Shown here piece after piece: positions 8,243-16,366 of a stretch of 52,362 bases of DNA (the stretch's first letter is position 1; every line of letters starts with the position of its first letter). The position numbers and the translations under genes were made by a program. The notes beneath the pieces were generated by a model, which saw only the letters and a list, made by a program, of their open reading frames with translations, was not told the origin of the DNA and did no database searches. Source of the stretch: Melioribacteraceae bacterium (GTDB lineage: Bacteria; Bacteroidota; Ignavibacteria; Ignavibacteriales; Melioribacteraceae); contig JALNXG010000021.1 of assembly GCA_023230485.1 (NCBI GenBank), positions 1-52,362 on the forward strand. The letters run 5' to 3'.

Positions 8243-8668
8243 ATGAAAAAGAAAGAAAGTATATTAGATCAATTCAAAGCATTTGCTATGCGCGGTAATG
8301 TAGTTGATCTTGCCGTAGGTATAATCATAGGTGCTGCATTCGGAAAAATTGTTTCATCTGTTGTAGCTGATATAATTATGCCTCCAATAGGAGTTCTTTT
8401 AGGTGGAATAGATTTCAAAGACCTTGCAATTACTTTGAAAGCAGCTACCGAAAACACTGCGGCAGTACAAATAAATTATGGATTATTTCTTAATACAATC
8501 ATAGATTTTATAATTATTGCCTGGGCAATATTTATGTTAGTGAAACTACTTGATGCAATGAAAAAGAAAGAAGAGGCAGCTCCCGCTCCTCCGGCACCAT
8601 CACCCGTACCTCCGAGCGAAGACGTATTGCTATTAAGAGAGATCAGAGACCTGCTTAAGAGCAAGTAA
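8243..8668 (+). CDS. mscL: Large-conductance mechanosensitive channel MscL
   Basis: This 141-residue protein has the MscL signature near the N-terminus: FKAFAMRGNVVDLAVGIIIG followed by AAFGKIVSSVVADIIMPPIG, which forms the pore-lining first helix. A periplasmic loop and a second helix (FIIIAWAIFMLVKLLDAM) follow. A Pro/Ala-rich linker (APAPPAPSPVPPS) then leads to the C-terminal bundle helix EDVLLLREIRDLLKSK. Length and order match the family. It opens under membrane tension to release solutes during hypo-osmotic shock. A clear AGAGGA ribosome-binding site precedes the ATG. The upstream antiporter gene is probably co-transcribed. Confidence 0.98.
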   Translation: MKKKESILDQFKAFAMRGNVVDLAVGIIIGAAFGKIVSSVVADIIMPPIGVLLGGIDFKDLAITLKAATENTAAVQINYGLFLNTIIDFIIIAWAIFMLVKLLDAMKKKEEAAPAPPAPSPVPPSEDVLLLREIRDLLKSK

Positions 8669-8685
8669 AAATTTACATGCCGCTG

Positions 8686-8714
8686 CTATCGGTCTTACTT
8701 TATAAGACCGATAG
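8686..8714. terminator. 12-bp perfect hairpin between convergent genes
   Basis: CTATCGGTCTTA (8686-8697) and TAAGACCGATAG (8703-8714) are perfect reverse complements with a 5-base loop. It lies 18 bp after the mscL stop and also covers the last four sense codons of the minus-strand gene at 8700-9110, whose stop codon sits in the loop. There is no U-tract on either side, so it is a likely bidirectional 3'-end structure rather than a textbook intrinsic terminator. Confidence 0.55.
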
Positions 8715-9110
8715 TAACGCTATAATAATCGCAAATATTTTTTTAGAAATTCCAAGATAAGTAGTAATCACACCGAGATCATATTTCATCATTCTTTTAT
8801 ACTCTTCCGAGTATTGGCGGTTCAAAAATGCCTGTAATGATTGATACCTTATGAGTGTATCATTTTCGATATAGGATTCCTGCATAAATAATTTTGAAGT
8901 GAGAATTTTTAATTGATATAGTTCTAAATCCTGTGTTATTTGAGGTAGAGTTCTAAATTCCGGAGCGAAGTTATTGAACTGCTGAATACGGTTTTCATTG
9001 AACTGCATTATTTTTATTGAATCGGGGATTTGGAAATTTTGAGCAATTAGCGGAATTGCTGAAATGAAGAGAATACCAAAAGTGACTATTATTGGAATCT
9101 TAATTTTCAC
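8700..9110 (-). CDS. Small secreted or membrane-anchored protein of unknown function
   Basis: This 136-residue protein has a GTG start at 9110, supported by GAGGG about 7 bases upstream on the minus strand. The first 23 residues (KIKIPIIVTFGILFISAIPLIAQ) form a typical signal peptide. The middle part is polar and helical, with many Gln/Asn and aromatic residues (FNENRIQQFNNF; QESYIENDTLIRYQSLQAFLNRQY). The C-terminus KIFAIIIALLSVL is hydrophobic and could be a membrane anchor. I do not recognise a family. A 57-codon lipoprotein ORF lies 75 bp upstream on the same strand and may be co-transcribed. The stop codon is inside the loop of a strong hairpin. Confidence 0.7.
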   Translation of the reverse strand: MKIKIPIIVTFGILFISAIPLIAQNFQIPDSIKIMQFNENRIQQFNNFAPEFRTLPQITQDLELYQLKILTSKLFMQESYIENDTLIRYQSLQAFLNRQYSEEYKRMMKYDLGVITTYLGISKKIFAIIIALLSVL

Positions 9111-9185
9111 ATCAATCCCTCTGTTTTAAAAATGATTAAAAATCACTAAAAGGATTTTACATTTCCCTCCATTAATAGTTCCTAA

Positions 9186-9359
9186 TCATACATCTTCAAA
9201 ATCGCTTGACGCGTATCCATTACCGAACTCTACTGTCTCAAAGCTAAAGTTTTGAGTTGTTGTATCGGGTAGATTGTCTTTTTTATCTTCCGGTTCAGTT
9301 GGACTGCATGAATAGTGTATTATTAGTAAAAGAAGTAAGAGTGATATAATAGTTTTCAT
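9186..9359 (-). CDS. Short predicted lipoprotein (57 aa)
   Basis: An ATG at 9359 opens a 57-codon frame ending in TGA. The protein begins MKTIISLLLLLLIIHYSCSP, a strong hydrophobic signal ending in a Cys that could be lipidated, though the residues before it (HYS) are not a classical lipobox. It continues with a Thr/Glu/Asp/Lys-rich linker (TEPEDKKDNLPDTTT) and a short tail FETVEFGNGYASSDFEDV. Only a weak AGGT precedes the start. It may be a real small lipoprotein or the surviving N-terminus of a longer gene, since the tail looks like the start of a domain. No downstream remnant in the same frame is convincing. Confidence 0.5.
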   Translation of the reverse strand: MKTIISLLLLLLIIHYSCSPTEPEDKKDNLPDTTTQNFSFETVEFGNGYASSDFEDV

Positions 9360-9578
9360 ATTTTACCTATTATTAAGGATAAGAAAAGTTATAGGATAAT
9401 CAAGGGCAGATAATTTGTATCTAATTAATTCCATAAACAAATACTCCATTGCAATGAAACAATCATTAGAATTTCTTAAAACCAAAATAGTTAAAATCAA
9501 TCTTGGATCAATGATACTTTTAGGTCTTATTATAATCAAGCCCCTAATTTTGGGATTGCTTTAGTGAAGTTAGAAATA
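9360..9578. other. Intergenic stretch with one doubtful tiny ORF
   Basis: This gap lies between the small lipoprotein and the subtilase 3' end. The only open frame of note is a 36-codon plus-strand ORF (9454-9564), whose product would have a Lys-rich start and one hydrophobic segment (GSMILLGLIIIKPLILGLL). It has no good ribosome-binding site. I see no convincing terminator for the subtilase operon here. Confidence 0.3.
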
Positions 9579-12449
9579 TTACTTTAGTAGGATCATCTTT
9601 TTTACTGCTCTATAATTACCTACTTCGAGAGTATAAAAATAGATGCCGCTTGATAATTGCGAGCCATCAAACTGCAATGAATGCCTGCCGGCAGATTGGA
9701 ATTTATTTAAGGCGGTGATTAATTCCCTCCCTAATAAATCATAAACTTTTATCTTTACTAATCCATCCGCAGGAAGCGAGTAGCCAATCGTTGTAACAGG
9801 ATTAAATGGATTGGGATAATTCTGTTCTAATTTATACTCAATAGGTATTTCGTTCTTTTGCGATTGCTCCACATCGGAAAGAATATCATAATAATATGTG
9901 CGAACCGCTTTTACTTTTTGTCTAATTGCAAGACTATTATCACCATAAGTGATCAAAAATGCGGGATGAATCGTTTCACCCACGGGAATATTATATCCCA
10001 TCGAAGAAACCACGAGGGAGATATCGGTGGGACCGATATATGTGTTTGCTTCTTTAGAACCAATAGTCAGCCACTTTTCATCTTTGGTAAAAGCATCAGT
10101 TAAAGTAACATCGCCTTTAGAAAGACTATTATCAATTCCATAATAACCATAACTCGCCATTGAAGGCATATGCATAATTGGTGCTACTGCATAATATCTT
10201 CCATTCGCTTTTCCATTAACGTCATATGCATAAGCAAAATAATCGAGAGCATCCCAAACCGCCATATCGCTTCCATAGTCGCTTTCCGGAACATCGAAAT
10301 CCATAAATAAACCAACTTTTAAGTTCTCAATAGGCGCATTGCTAAGATTCGTTAAATCGTATCTAAGAATTATTACATCCTCTAAATCAGGCACAGAGAA
10401 TGAATATGCAAGGCTTTTAGTTTTAATGCCAAGCTTATTATTCCCGCCCCCATCATCATTAAATTCGGCAATAGCTTCCTCTAAAGTTGATTCACTATTT
10501 TCGTTGACCTTTAATGGATTAATCACTTTAAAATCTGTACTCTGATTGGTTTCCACTCGTGCAGCATCCATTAATTTGGTATTACTTACACCATACATCA
10601 GAGCCCCCTCAAAAAGGACATTCTCTTCCGAAAAATATTTTAATCCGATTCCTGCTTTATTATCGGGGAAGTCATTAAATCCGATTACTCCCTTGCTCGT
10701 AACGGTGAGATTAAGTTTTCCTTTAGTCAAATTTTCATAAGAATAGTTCACTTTAAAACTGATCCATTGGAAATCGGAATAGCCCGGAGCAGTATATGTG
10801 ATTTTTATTTTTATTTGATCGTCATAAGGAGCGTTATTAAGCAATTCCATAAGAAGTCCTTCACCTAATGAAAACGATTGACCCGTAGCCAAATTAATTC
10901 CTGAGACAACCGGTTGATGAAGAATTATATCATTATTTTCTGTTTCTAATTTTATTTGCAATCCCGATACATCTTTAAGTAAATTAGTAAAGCCTCCGGT
11001 AAGATAAAATTTTTCATTTCGTTCAGGAACACCATCACCATCGGTATCATTTATTAACGCAAAATCACTGCCTCTTACGGAAATAGAATTTTCGTTAGTA
11101 ACTGCATTATAAGCATTAATTCTCCCTCTGCCGAGAAGAAATTCTTTACCCTGATTCGAAAGATCGATATTATCAGCATTTACTCTAATCTGTTCTGCAA
11201 TTTGAAGGGGAGTATAGTCCGGGAATTTTGACCAAACCAAAGCTGCTAATCCGGCAGTTAATGGAGATGACATAGATGAGCCGCCGATTGAACGGTAATA
11301 ATCTTTATTCGGTCCCGTATAAGCCCAGGTGGAAAGGATTGAACTGCCCGGTGCAAATACATCTACTGTCATTCCGTAATTCGCTGCAGTGCTGATTACA
11401 TCGTTTGTAGATTCAAGCCAACCGACAGATAAAACTCCGGGATAACTCGCAGGATAAAATGCGTCTAACTTGCCTTCATTGCCATTTGCCGCTACAACCA
11501 AAGCCCCTTTAGAAATTGCATAATTAATAATTTCCAATTCATAAGCAGATGCACTATAACCACCCCAACTACAATTTATTATTTTTGCTCCATTATCCGC
11601 AGCATATTTAATTCCTTTAAAGCCATATAAAATAAATGGGTAGCCGTGCATATCCCTTCTACTATCGCTGGAAGTTTTTACACAAAGAATTTTAGAATTG
11701 AATCCGATCGATGCGATACCAATTCCATTATCAGTTACCGCAGAAGCGATCCCCGCTACATGAGTACCATGGTAGCCATTTGAAGAAGAGTAATCTTCGC
11801 GCGGATCGTTGTCAGGTGAATTATTAAGTCCGCCGAAATCCCATCCTCGATAATCATCAATATATCCATTATTATCATCATCTATTAAGTTGTTCGGAAT
11901 TTCTTTACGGTTTAATTTAATATTGGCAACCAAATCAGGATGAGACCATTCCACACCCGTATCAATAATTGCAATTACAACATTAGTATCCCCTTTGGTA
12001 ATTTCCCACGTTTGCGGAGCAAAAACTCTTTTTAGATGTTCTTGTTTGGCTTGATTATAAAGGGAATCATTCGGGTCATAAGTAATGCGGTAAACATAAT
12101 GCGGCTCGGCATATTCTATCTCTTTTATTTTTTTTAGCTTTTTTGCGGCTTCAATCGGATCGATATTATTATCTAAATCAGCTTCATAAATGCGGCTAAA
12201 AATATTTTCCCCTTTCAATAAAGCACTACTACTCTGTTCGGTGAATTTATTTTTAATCTCGCTGATGCCAAAAGATTTTAAAGAGGGGAGAATCGCATTT
12301 GGATTCCCCTCTTTAAATTTTATAATAAGCTTACCCGATAAATAATAGATATCACCTTTTTGTATAACTTGTGCCTGCCCGAAAGCAATAAATGAACAAA
12401 AGAAAAAAACTAAAGCGATACGAAAAACGGCAATCTTATTTGACTTCAT
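9579..12449 (-). CDS. Secreted subtilisin-like serine protease (S8) with T9SS sorting domain
   Basis: This 956-residue protein has an N-terminal signal peptide ending near FGQAQ. A fervidolysin-type propeptide follows (YYLSGKLIIKFKEGNP...). The S8 catalytic domain has Asp163 (AIIDTGVEWSHPDL), His227 (HGTHVAG) and Ser392 (GGSSMSSPLTAG), with the oxyanion Asn in VVAANGNEG. Next comes a calcium-loop-like stretch (DTDGDGVPERNE) and a long beta-rich region. The protein ends in a T9SS type A domain: YPNPFNPVTTIGYSLP, VYDLLGREL, SGIYFYTLEVG, KKMILLK. It is therefore expected to be exported through T9SS to the cell surface or medium. It overlaps the upstream M1 peptidase gene by 14 bp, forming a protein-degrading operon. 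Confidence 0.95.
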   Translation of the reverse strand: MKSNKIAVFRIALVFFFCSFIAFGQAQVIQKGDIYYLSGKLIIKFKEGNPNAILPSLKSFGISEIKNKFTEQSSSALLKGENIFSRIYEADLDNNIDPIEAAKKLKKIKEIEYAEPHYVYRITYDPNDSLYNQAKQEHLKRVFAPQTWEITKGDTNVVIAIIDTGVEWSHPDLVANIKLNRKEIPNNLIDDDNNGYIDDYRGWDFGGLNNSPDNDPREDYSSSNGYHGTHVAGIASAVTDNGIGIASIGFNSKILCVKTSSDSRRDMHGYPFILYGFKGIKYAADNGAKIINCSWGGYSASAYELEIINYAISKGALVVAANGNEGKLDAFYPASYPGVLSVGWLESTNDVISTAANYGMTVDVFAPGSSILSTWAYTGPNKDYYRSIGGSSMSSPLTAGLAALVWSKFPDYTPLQIAEQIRVNADNIDLSNQGKEFLLGRGRINAYNAVTNENSISVRGSDFALINDTDGDGVPERNEKFYLTGGFTNLLKDVSGLQIKLETENNDIILHQPVVSGINLATGQSFSLGEGLLMELLNNAPYDDQIKIKITYTAPGYSDFQWISFKVNYSYENLTKGKLNLTVTSKGVIGFNDFPDNKAGIGLKYFSEENVLFEGALMYGVSNTKLMDAARVETNQSTDFKVINPLKVNENSESTLEEAIAEFNDDGGGNNKLGIKTKSLAYSFSVPDLEDVIILRYDLTNLSNAPIENLKVGLFMDFDVPESDYGSDMAVWDALDYFAYAYDVNGKANGRYYAVAPIMHMPSMASYGYYGIDNSLSKGDVTLTDAFTKDEKWLTIGSKEANTYIGPTDISLVVSSMGYNIPVGETIHPAFLITYGDNSLAIRQKVKAVRTYYYDILSDVEQSQKNEIPIEYKLEQNYPNPFNPVTTIGYSLPADGLVKIKVYDLLGRELITALNKFQSAGRHSLQFDGSQLSSGIYFYTLEVGNYRAVKKMILLK

Positions 12450-14328
12450 ATTTGTTATTCTCTTTGAAAGAATCAGGAATTAGTTCACTCCCCAATATAA
12501 GAGATTTTATTTTTTTATTTCTATCCAATTGGAGGGTAATAATTTTTGCCTCTTTCCAGACCGATAGTGGTTTATCAATTTTTTCTTCCGAACCATCGGT
12601 ATAAGTAGCAGTAATAGAAACAGGCAAAGGAAGTCCACTTTCATTTGAAATAACGACTGAATTATCTGATTGCTTAACTTCTTTAATTGCGAGATCGGGT
12701 AAGATTTTTTCAAAATACCATGGTTTCCAGAACCAACTTAAATCCTCTCCGGAAACATTATCGAATGTATTAAAGAAATCATAAGGAATAGGATGTTTAC
12801 CATTCCATCTATCGATATATTCTTTCAGTCCTTTTTTGAAAAGTTCTTCTCCTAGATGCTGTCTTAACATTTCATAAGATAGTGAGCCATGCTGATAAGC
12901 CATTACTCCATAACCAGGACCTCTTCCTTGATGAGAAGTTATCATTGGCGGAAGCATGTTTTCTGTTGCAAGTGCTTTTTCAAACCCCTTTATAAAATCA
13001 GGAAATTCATCTTCCTTAGCATCAAATCTTCTTACGAGATCGAAAGTTAAGAACGCAGCCCACCCTTCATCCATCCAGGCATATTTTCTTTCATTGGTTC
13101 CCATAAAGAAAGGGAAATAAGTATGAGCAATTTCATGAACTGTAACACCAAGCTGTCCACCTAAAGATCCATAAGTTCCGTTATTAACCATCATTGGACT
13201 TTCCATTCCGCCACCGCCATTAGAAGCACCATTAAAAACTGTCATCTTAGGATAAGGGTAAGGGACACCGGGGTACTCCATCGAAAAATAGTTTAATGCA
13301 GATTTAGCAAACACCGCAACCATATCTTGATTCTTATTTCCAAAAGGATAGACCGCATCAATTGCTGTTCTTCTACCGGTTTTATTATCCACAACAGTAG
13401 AAAGTGCATCCCATACATATCCGTTAGTAGCCGCAAACGTGATGTCCGGTGTTCCCGTTGCAATAAATTTCCAAATGTTTTTTTCTTTATTGTTCGTTAC
13501 TTCTTTCTTTTCTAAGTCTTCTTTTGTAACAACATTAATTACGACATCAGATGTTTTAGATTTTTCAAGACGATCAAAAACGACCGAATTAAGAACTTCT
13601 TTCCCATTTTGAAGTTCTCCTCCAGCCCAGACAACGTAATCACCGGGAACAGTAACTTCTATATCAAAATTATTTTTGTCATTATAAAATTCAGTAAGTC
13701 CTTGATACTCATTTCTATCCCAGCCATCGATATCATCATAAACAGCAACCTGAGGATACCAATAAGCTACATAGAAAGTGGAATCGCTATATGCTCCCAT
13801 TCTCAAGCGGGTATATTTTGGAATTTTAATTTCCCATTTAGTTTCAATTTTTGCTGAAGCACCGGGAGCAATCGCTTGAGGAAGTTTGCCAATTATCAAA
13901 TTAGTAGAGGTCTTAAAAACTTTGAAGTTTTTCATGTCATCTTTTATCGATACACCTTCAAAAAGAAGAGTATCAATCTTAACTCCATCGGTTAAATCCA
14001 TTTCAGGTCCCGGAAAATCTCTTGCCGCACCTTTTTTGAATATGTCTTGATAAAGCCGTATTACAAGATTCTTAAGTGTATCAGGACTATTATTATAATA
14101 TGTTATCCATGCATGACCCTTAACTGAGAAACTTTCCGGATGAAGTTCTGCTTTTATTTTATAATCAGTTTTATTTTCCCAATAATTTTTACCCGGTTTA
14201 CCATCCCAGCTTCTTGTACCTTTTTCTACTGCCTCTCGAAAACTTTTTGGTACAAAATAATCTCTTGATTGTGCGGCTAAAGAAAACTGCAAAACCAAAA
14301 CAAATAGTAATAGATATTTCGCTTTCAT
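12436..14328 (-). CDS. M1 family zinc metallopeptidase, secreted (copy 1)
   Basis: This 630-residue protein has a signal peptide (KYLLLFVLVLQFSLAAQS). The first 280 residues form the beta-sandwich domain typical of M1 aminopeptidases (NNSPDTLKNLVIRLYQDIF; VAYWYPQVAVYDDIDGWD). The substrate-anchoring region reads GGGGMESPMM. The zinc site is HEIAH (398-402) with the third ligand Glu421 in KYAWMDEGWAAF. The tail includes SWFWKPWYFE and a small beta domain. No T9SS signal is seen, so it is probably periplasmic. It lies 9 bp after a paralog with the same layout and overlaps the subtilase gene, suggesting the operon supplies coordinated peptide breakdown. Confidence 0.93.
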   Translation of the reverse strand: MKAKYLLLFVLVLQFSLAAQSRDYFVPKSFREAVEKGTRSWDGKPGKNYWENKTDYKIKAELHPESFSVKGHAWITYYNNSPDTLKNLVIRLYQDIFKKGAARDFPGPEMDLTDGVKIDTLLFEGVSIKDDMKNFKVFKTSTNLIIGKLPQAIAPGASAKIETKWEIKIPKYTRLRMGAYSDSTFYVAYWYPQVAVYDDIDGWDRNEYQGLTEFYNDKNNFDIEVTVPGDYVVWAGGELQNGKEVLNSVVFDRLEKSKTSDVVINVVTKEDLEKKEVTNNKEKNIWKFIATGTPDITFAATNGYVWDALSTVVDNKTGRRTAIDAVYPFGNKNQDMVAVFAKSALNYFSMEYPGVPYPYPKMTVFNGASNGGGGMESPMMVNNGTYGSLGGQLGVTVHEIAHTYFPFFMGTNERKYAWMDEGWAAFLTFDLVRRFDAKEDEFPDFIKGFEKALATENMLPPMITSHQGRGPGYGVMAYQHGSLSYEMLRQHLGEELFKKGLKEYIDRWNGKHPIPYDFFNTFDNVSGEDLSWFWKPWYFEKILPDLAIKEVKQSDNSVVISNESGLPLPVSITATYTDGSEEKIDKPLSVWKEAKIITLQLDRNKKIKSLILGSELIPDSFKENNKYEVK

Positions 14329-14337
14329 TATTCCCCC

Positions 14338-16209
14338 TTAATTGGCTTTCAACGAATTATTTTTAAGATCAGTATCAGAATATTTAGTACTGCCTAATTC
14401 AACTGACTTAATTATTTTAGATGTATTAAATAGAGCTTCATATTTTTTCATTCCATTTTTCCAAACCGCAGGGGATTGAGTTTTTGTTTCGGTTGTACCA
14501 TCATCAAATGTAACTTTTAGTTCAATAGGAATCGGCATAGTACCTTTATTTTCAATTATTACTTTTTGCTCTTTCTCGTTACGAATAACAGAAGTAACTG
14601 CAAGATCAGGATATCCCGATTCAAAGAACCATGGTTTCCAAAACCAGGATAAATCTTCTCCGGTTACATTATCGAATGTATTAAAAAAGTCGTTTGGGAT
14701 AGGGTGCTTTCCGTTCCATCTTGATATATATTCATTCAATGCTTTTTTGAAAGTCTCTTCGCCAAGTAATTCGCATAAAATATTATAAGCTTCTCCTGGT
14801 CGGCGATAAGAAGCTGTACGATATGAAGCACCATTTAATAAAAACGATGGAACGATTGGAGCAATATCTCCTTCAGAACCGGCAAATTCATTATACTGTT
14901 GAGCATTGCGAGAGATAGGATCATATCCCGGTGCTAATTTACTTTGAATACGTGAAGGAAGAAGTGTTGCCCATCCCTCATCCATCCATGCATATTTTCT
15001 TTCATTGGTTCCCATAAAGAAAGGGAAATATGTATGTGAAATTTCATGAGATGTAAGGTGAACCGTTCCTGCTTTTCCATCTGCCGAACCATCATTAACC
15101 ATCATCGGAAATTCCATTCCGCCATCCCCATTAAATATAGTAATCTTCGGATAAGGAAAAGGATAGCCGGGAAGATCATTTGAAAGCATATCGACCGTTG
15201 TTCTTGCTATATTAGCTACTAAAGGAAAATCTTTAGAATTACTATTATATGCAGCATCTACAAATGTTTTTCTTCCTGTTTTATTATCTACAATTATACT
15301 CGATCCATCCCATAAATAATGATTGCTAGTAGCGAATGCAAAATCAGGCACATAATCTGCTTTGAATTTCCATACATTATTTTCGTTATCAGAAGTAACT
15401 AAATTTTTATAATCTTCTTTCTTAATAATATGATAAATAGAATCTGATTGATTCGCTTTTTTGTATTTTTCATAAATAGCAGGTGCAAGAACTGATTCGG
15501 GATTTTGTAAAACACCCGTAGCCCAAACTACAAACCCTTTTGGTACTGTTAGCTCTACATCGAAATCACCAAAGTCATTATAGAACTCCACCTGCCCTGT
15601 ATAATTTAGATTATCCCAGCCATCAATATCATCATAAACCGAAACTTGAGGATACCAGTATGCAACAAAAGCAGAGACCGAATCGTAAGTACCCATTCTA
15701 ACGCCCGAATAGATCGGCATATTAAATTCCCAATCCAGCGAAATATTTACTTCCGATTTTGGATTGAGCGGGTTTAATAAATTATAAAATAAATTGGTAC
15801 CTCTACGATTAATATTCGCAATCGGTATAGATTCATTGTCTAATTTTTGATTCGATACTTTTACTCCGTCATTTAATGAGCGAGGATCAAGAGCAAAATC
15901 GCGTGTATTGCCCTTCTTATAAATATCTTGATATAAGCGTATTGTAATTTGTTTAATTGTATCAGGACTATTATTGTGATATTTAATTTCGGCATGACCC
16001 GTTAATAATTTGGTGCGTGGATTATATTCTGCTTTCAATATATAGTCCGATCTATTCTGCCAATAACTATTGCCTGGCTTTCCGTCTAATGAACGAGTAT
16101 TTTTATTAAAAGCACTTTTTATATTAAGTGGTGTGTAGTATTTATCCTGTGCGAATAACAATGAAGAAAAGACAAATACAATTAAAAGGGGAAAGATTTT
16201 TTTCGACAT
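14338..16209 (-). CDS. M1 family zinc metallopeptidase, secreted (copy 2)
   Basis: This 623-residue tandem paralog of the preceding entry is first in the operon. It has a signal peptide (KIFPLLIVFVFSSLLFAQ), the beta-sandwich N-domain (NNSPDTIKQITIRLYQDIY), GDGGMEFPMM, zinc motif HEISH (388-392) and Glu411 in KYAWMDEGWATLLPS. The tail repeats FNTFDNVTGEDLSWFWKPWF. Shared long identical blocks such as HTYFPFFMGTNERKYAWMDE show a fairly recent duplication or strong constraint. Divergence is concentrated after the zinc site (residues 412-460), where specificity pockets would lie. The upstream region is insulated from the lyase gene by terminator hairpins at 16241-16333. Confidence 0.93.
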   Translation of the reverse strand: MSKKIFPLLIVFVFSSLLFAQDKYYTPLNIKSAFNKNTRSLDGKPGNSYWQNRSDYILKAEYNPRTKLLTGHAEIKYHNNSPDTIKQITIRLYQDIYKKGNTRDFALDPRSLNDGVKVSNQKLDNESIPIANINRRGTNLFYNLLNPLNPKSEVNISLDWEFNMPIYSGVRMGTYDSVSAFVAYWYPQVSVYDDIDGWDNLNYTGQVEFYNDFGDFDVELTVPKGFVVWATGVLQNPESVLAPAIYEKYKKANQSDSIYHIIKKEDYKNLVTSDNENNVWKFKADYVPDFAFATSNHYLWDGSSIIVDNKTGRKTFVDAAYNSNSKDFPLVANIARTTVDMLSNDLPGYPFPYPKITIFNGDGGMEFPMMVNDGSADGKAGTVHLTSHEISHTYFPFFMGTNERKYAWMDEGWATLLPSRIQSKLAPGYDPISRNAQQYNEFAGSEGDIAPIVPSFLLNGASYRTASYRRPGEAYNILCELLGEETFKKALNEYISRWNGKHPIPNDFFNTFDNVTGEDLSWFWKPWFFESGYPDLAVTSVIRNEKEQKVIIENKGTMPIPIELKVTFDDGTTETKTQSPAVWKNGMKKYEALFNTSKIIKSVELGSTKYSDTDLKNNSLKAN

Positions 16210-16240
16210 AGCGAAACCCTTATTATTTTATATAAAAAAA

Positions 16241-16259
16241 CCCCGAAATTAAAATGGGG
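16241..16259 (-). terminator. Second, weak terminator hairpin downstream of the PLP lyase
   Basis: CCCC (16241-16244) and GGGG (16256-16259) can pair around an 11-base loop and are followed, in minus orientation, by seven T residues. The stem is only 4 bp, so this is a weak backup to the terminator at 16311-16333. It lies about 30 bp upstream of the M1 operon start. Confidence 0.35.
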
Positions 16260-16310
16260 GAGAAGATTTATTTTTTTATCTCAGCTTTAATTATAAAACG
16301 GAGATAAAAA

Positions 16311-16333
16311 ACCGTCTAATATTTTTAGACGGT
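16311..16333 (-). terminator. Intrinsic terminator of the gyrA/PLP-lyase transcript
   Basis: ACCGTCTAA (16311-16319) and TTAGACGGT (16325-16333) form a perfect 9-bp stem with a 5-base loop. Read on the minus strand it is followed at once by TTTTT (16310-16306). It lies 33 bp after the lyase stop codon at 16367. The TTTTTATCTC stretch can also pair with GAGATAAAAA at 16273-16282 to make a second hairpin. Confidence 0.85.
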
Positions 16334-16366
16334 CTCTTAATTTTATAAAATATCTTAAAAAGTTTT

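Noticed and set aside
9454..9564. 36-codon hydrophobic plus-strand ORF
   Set aside because: It has one hydrophobic segment but no ribosome-binding site and no context; AT-rich DNA often encodes such peptides. Mentioned only in the gap description.
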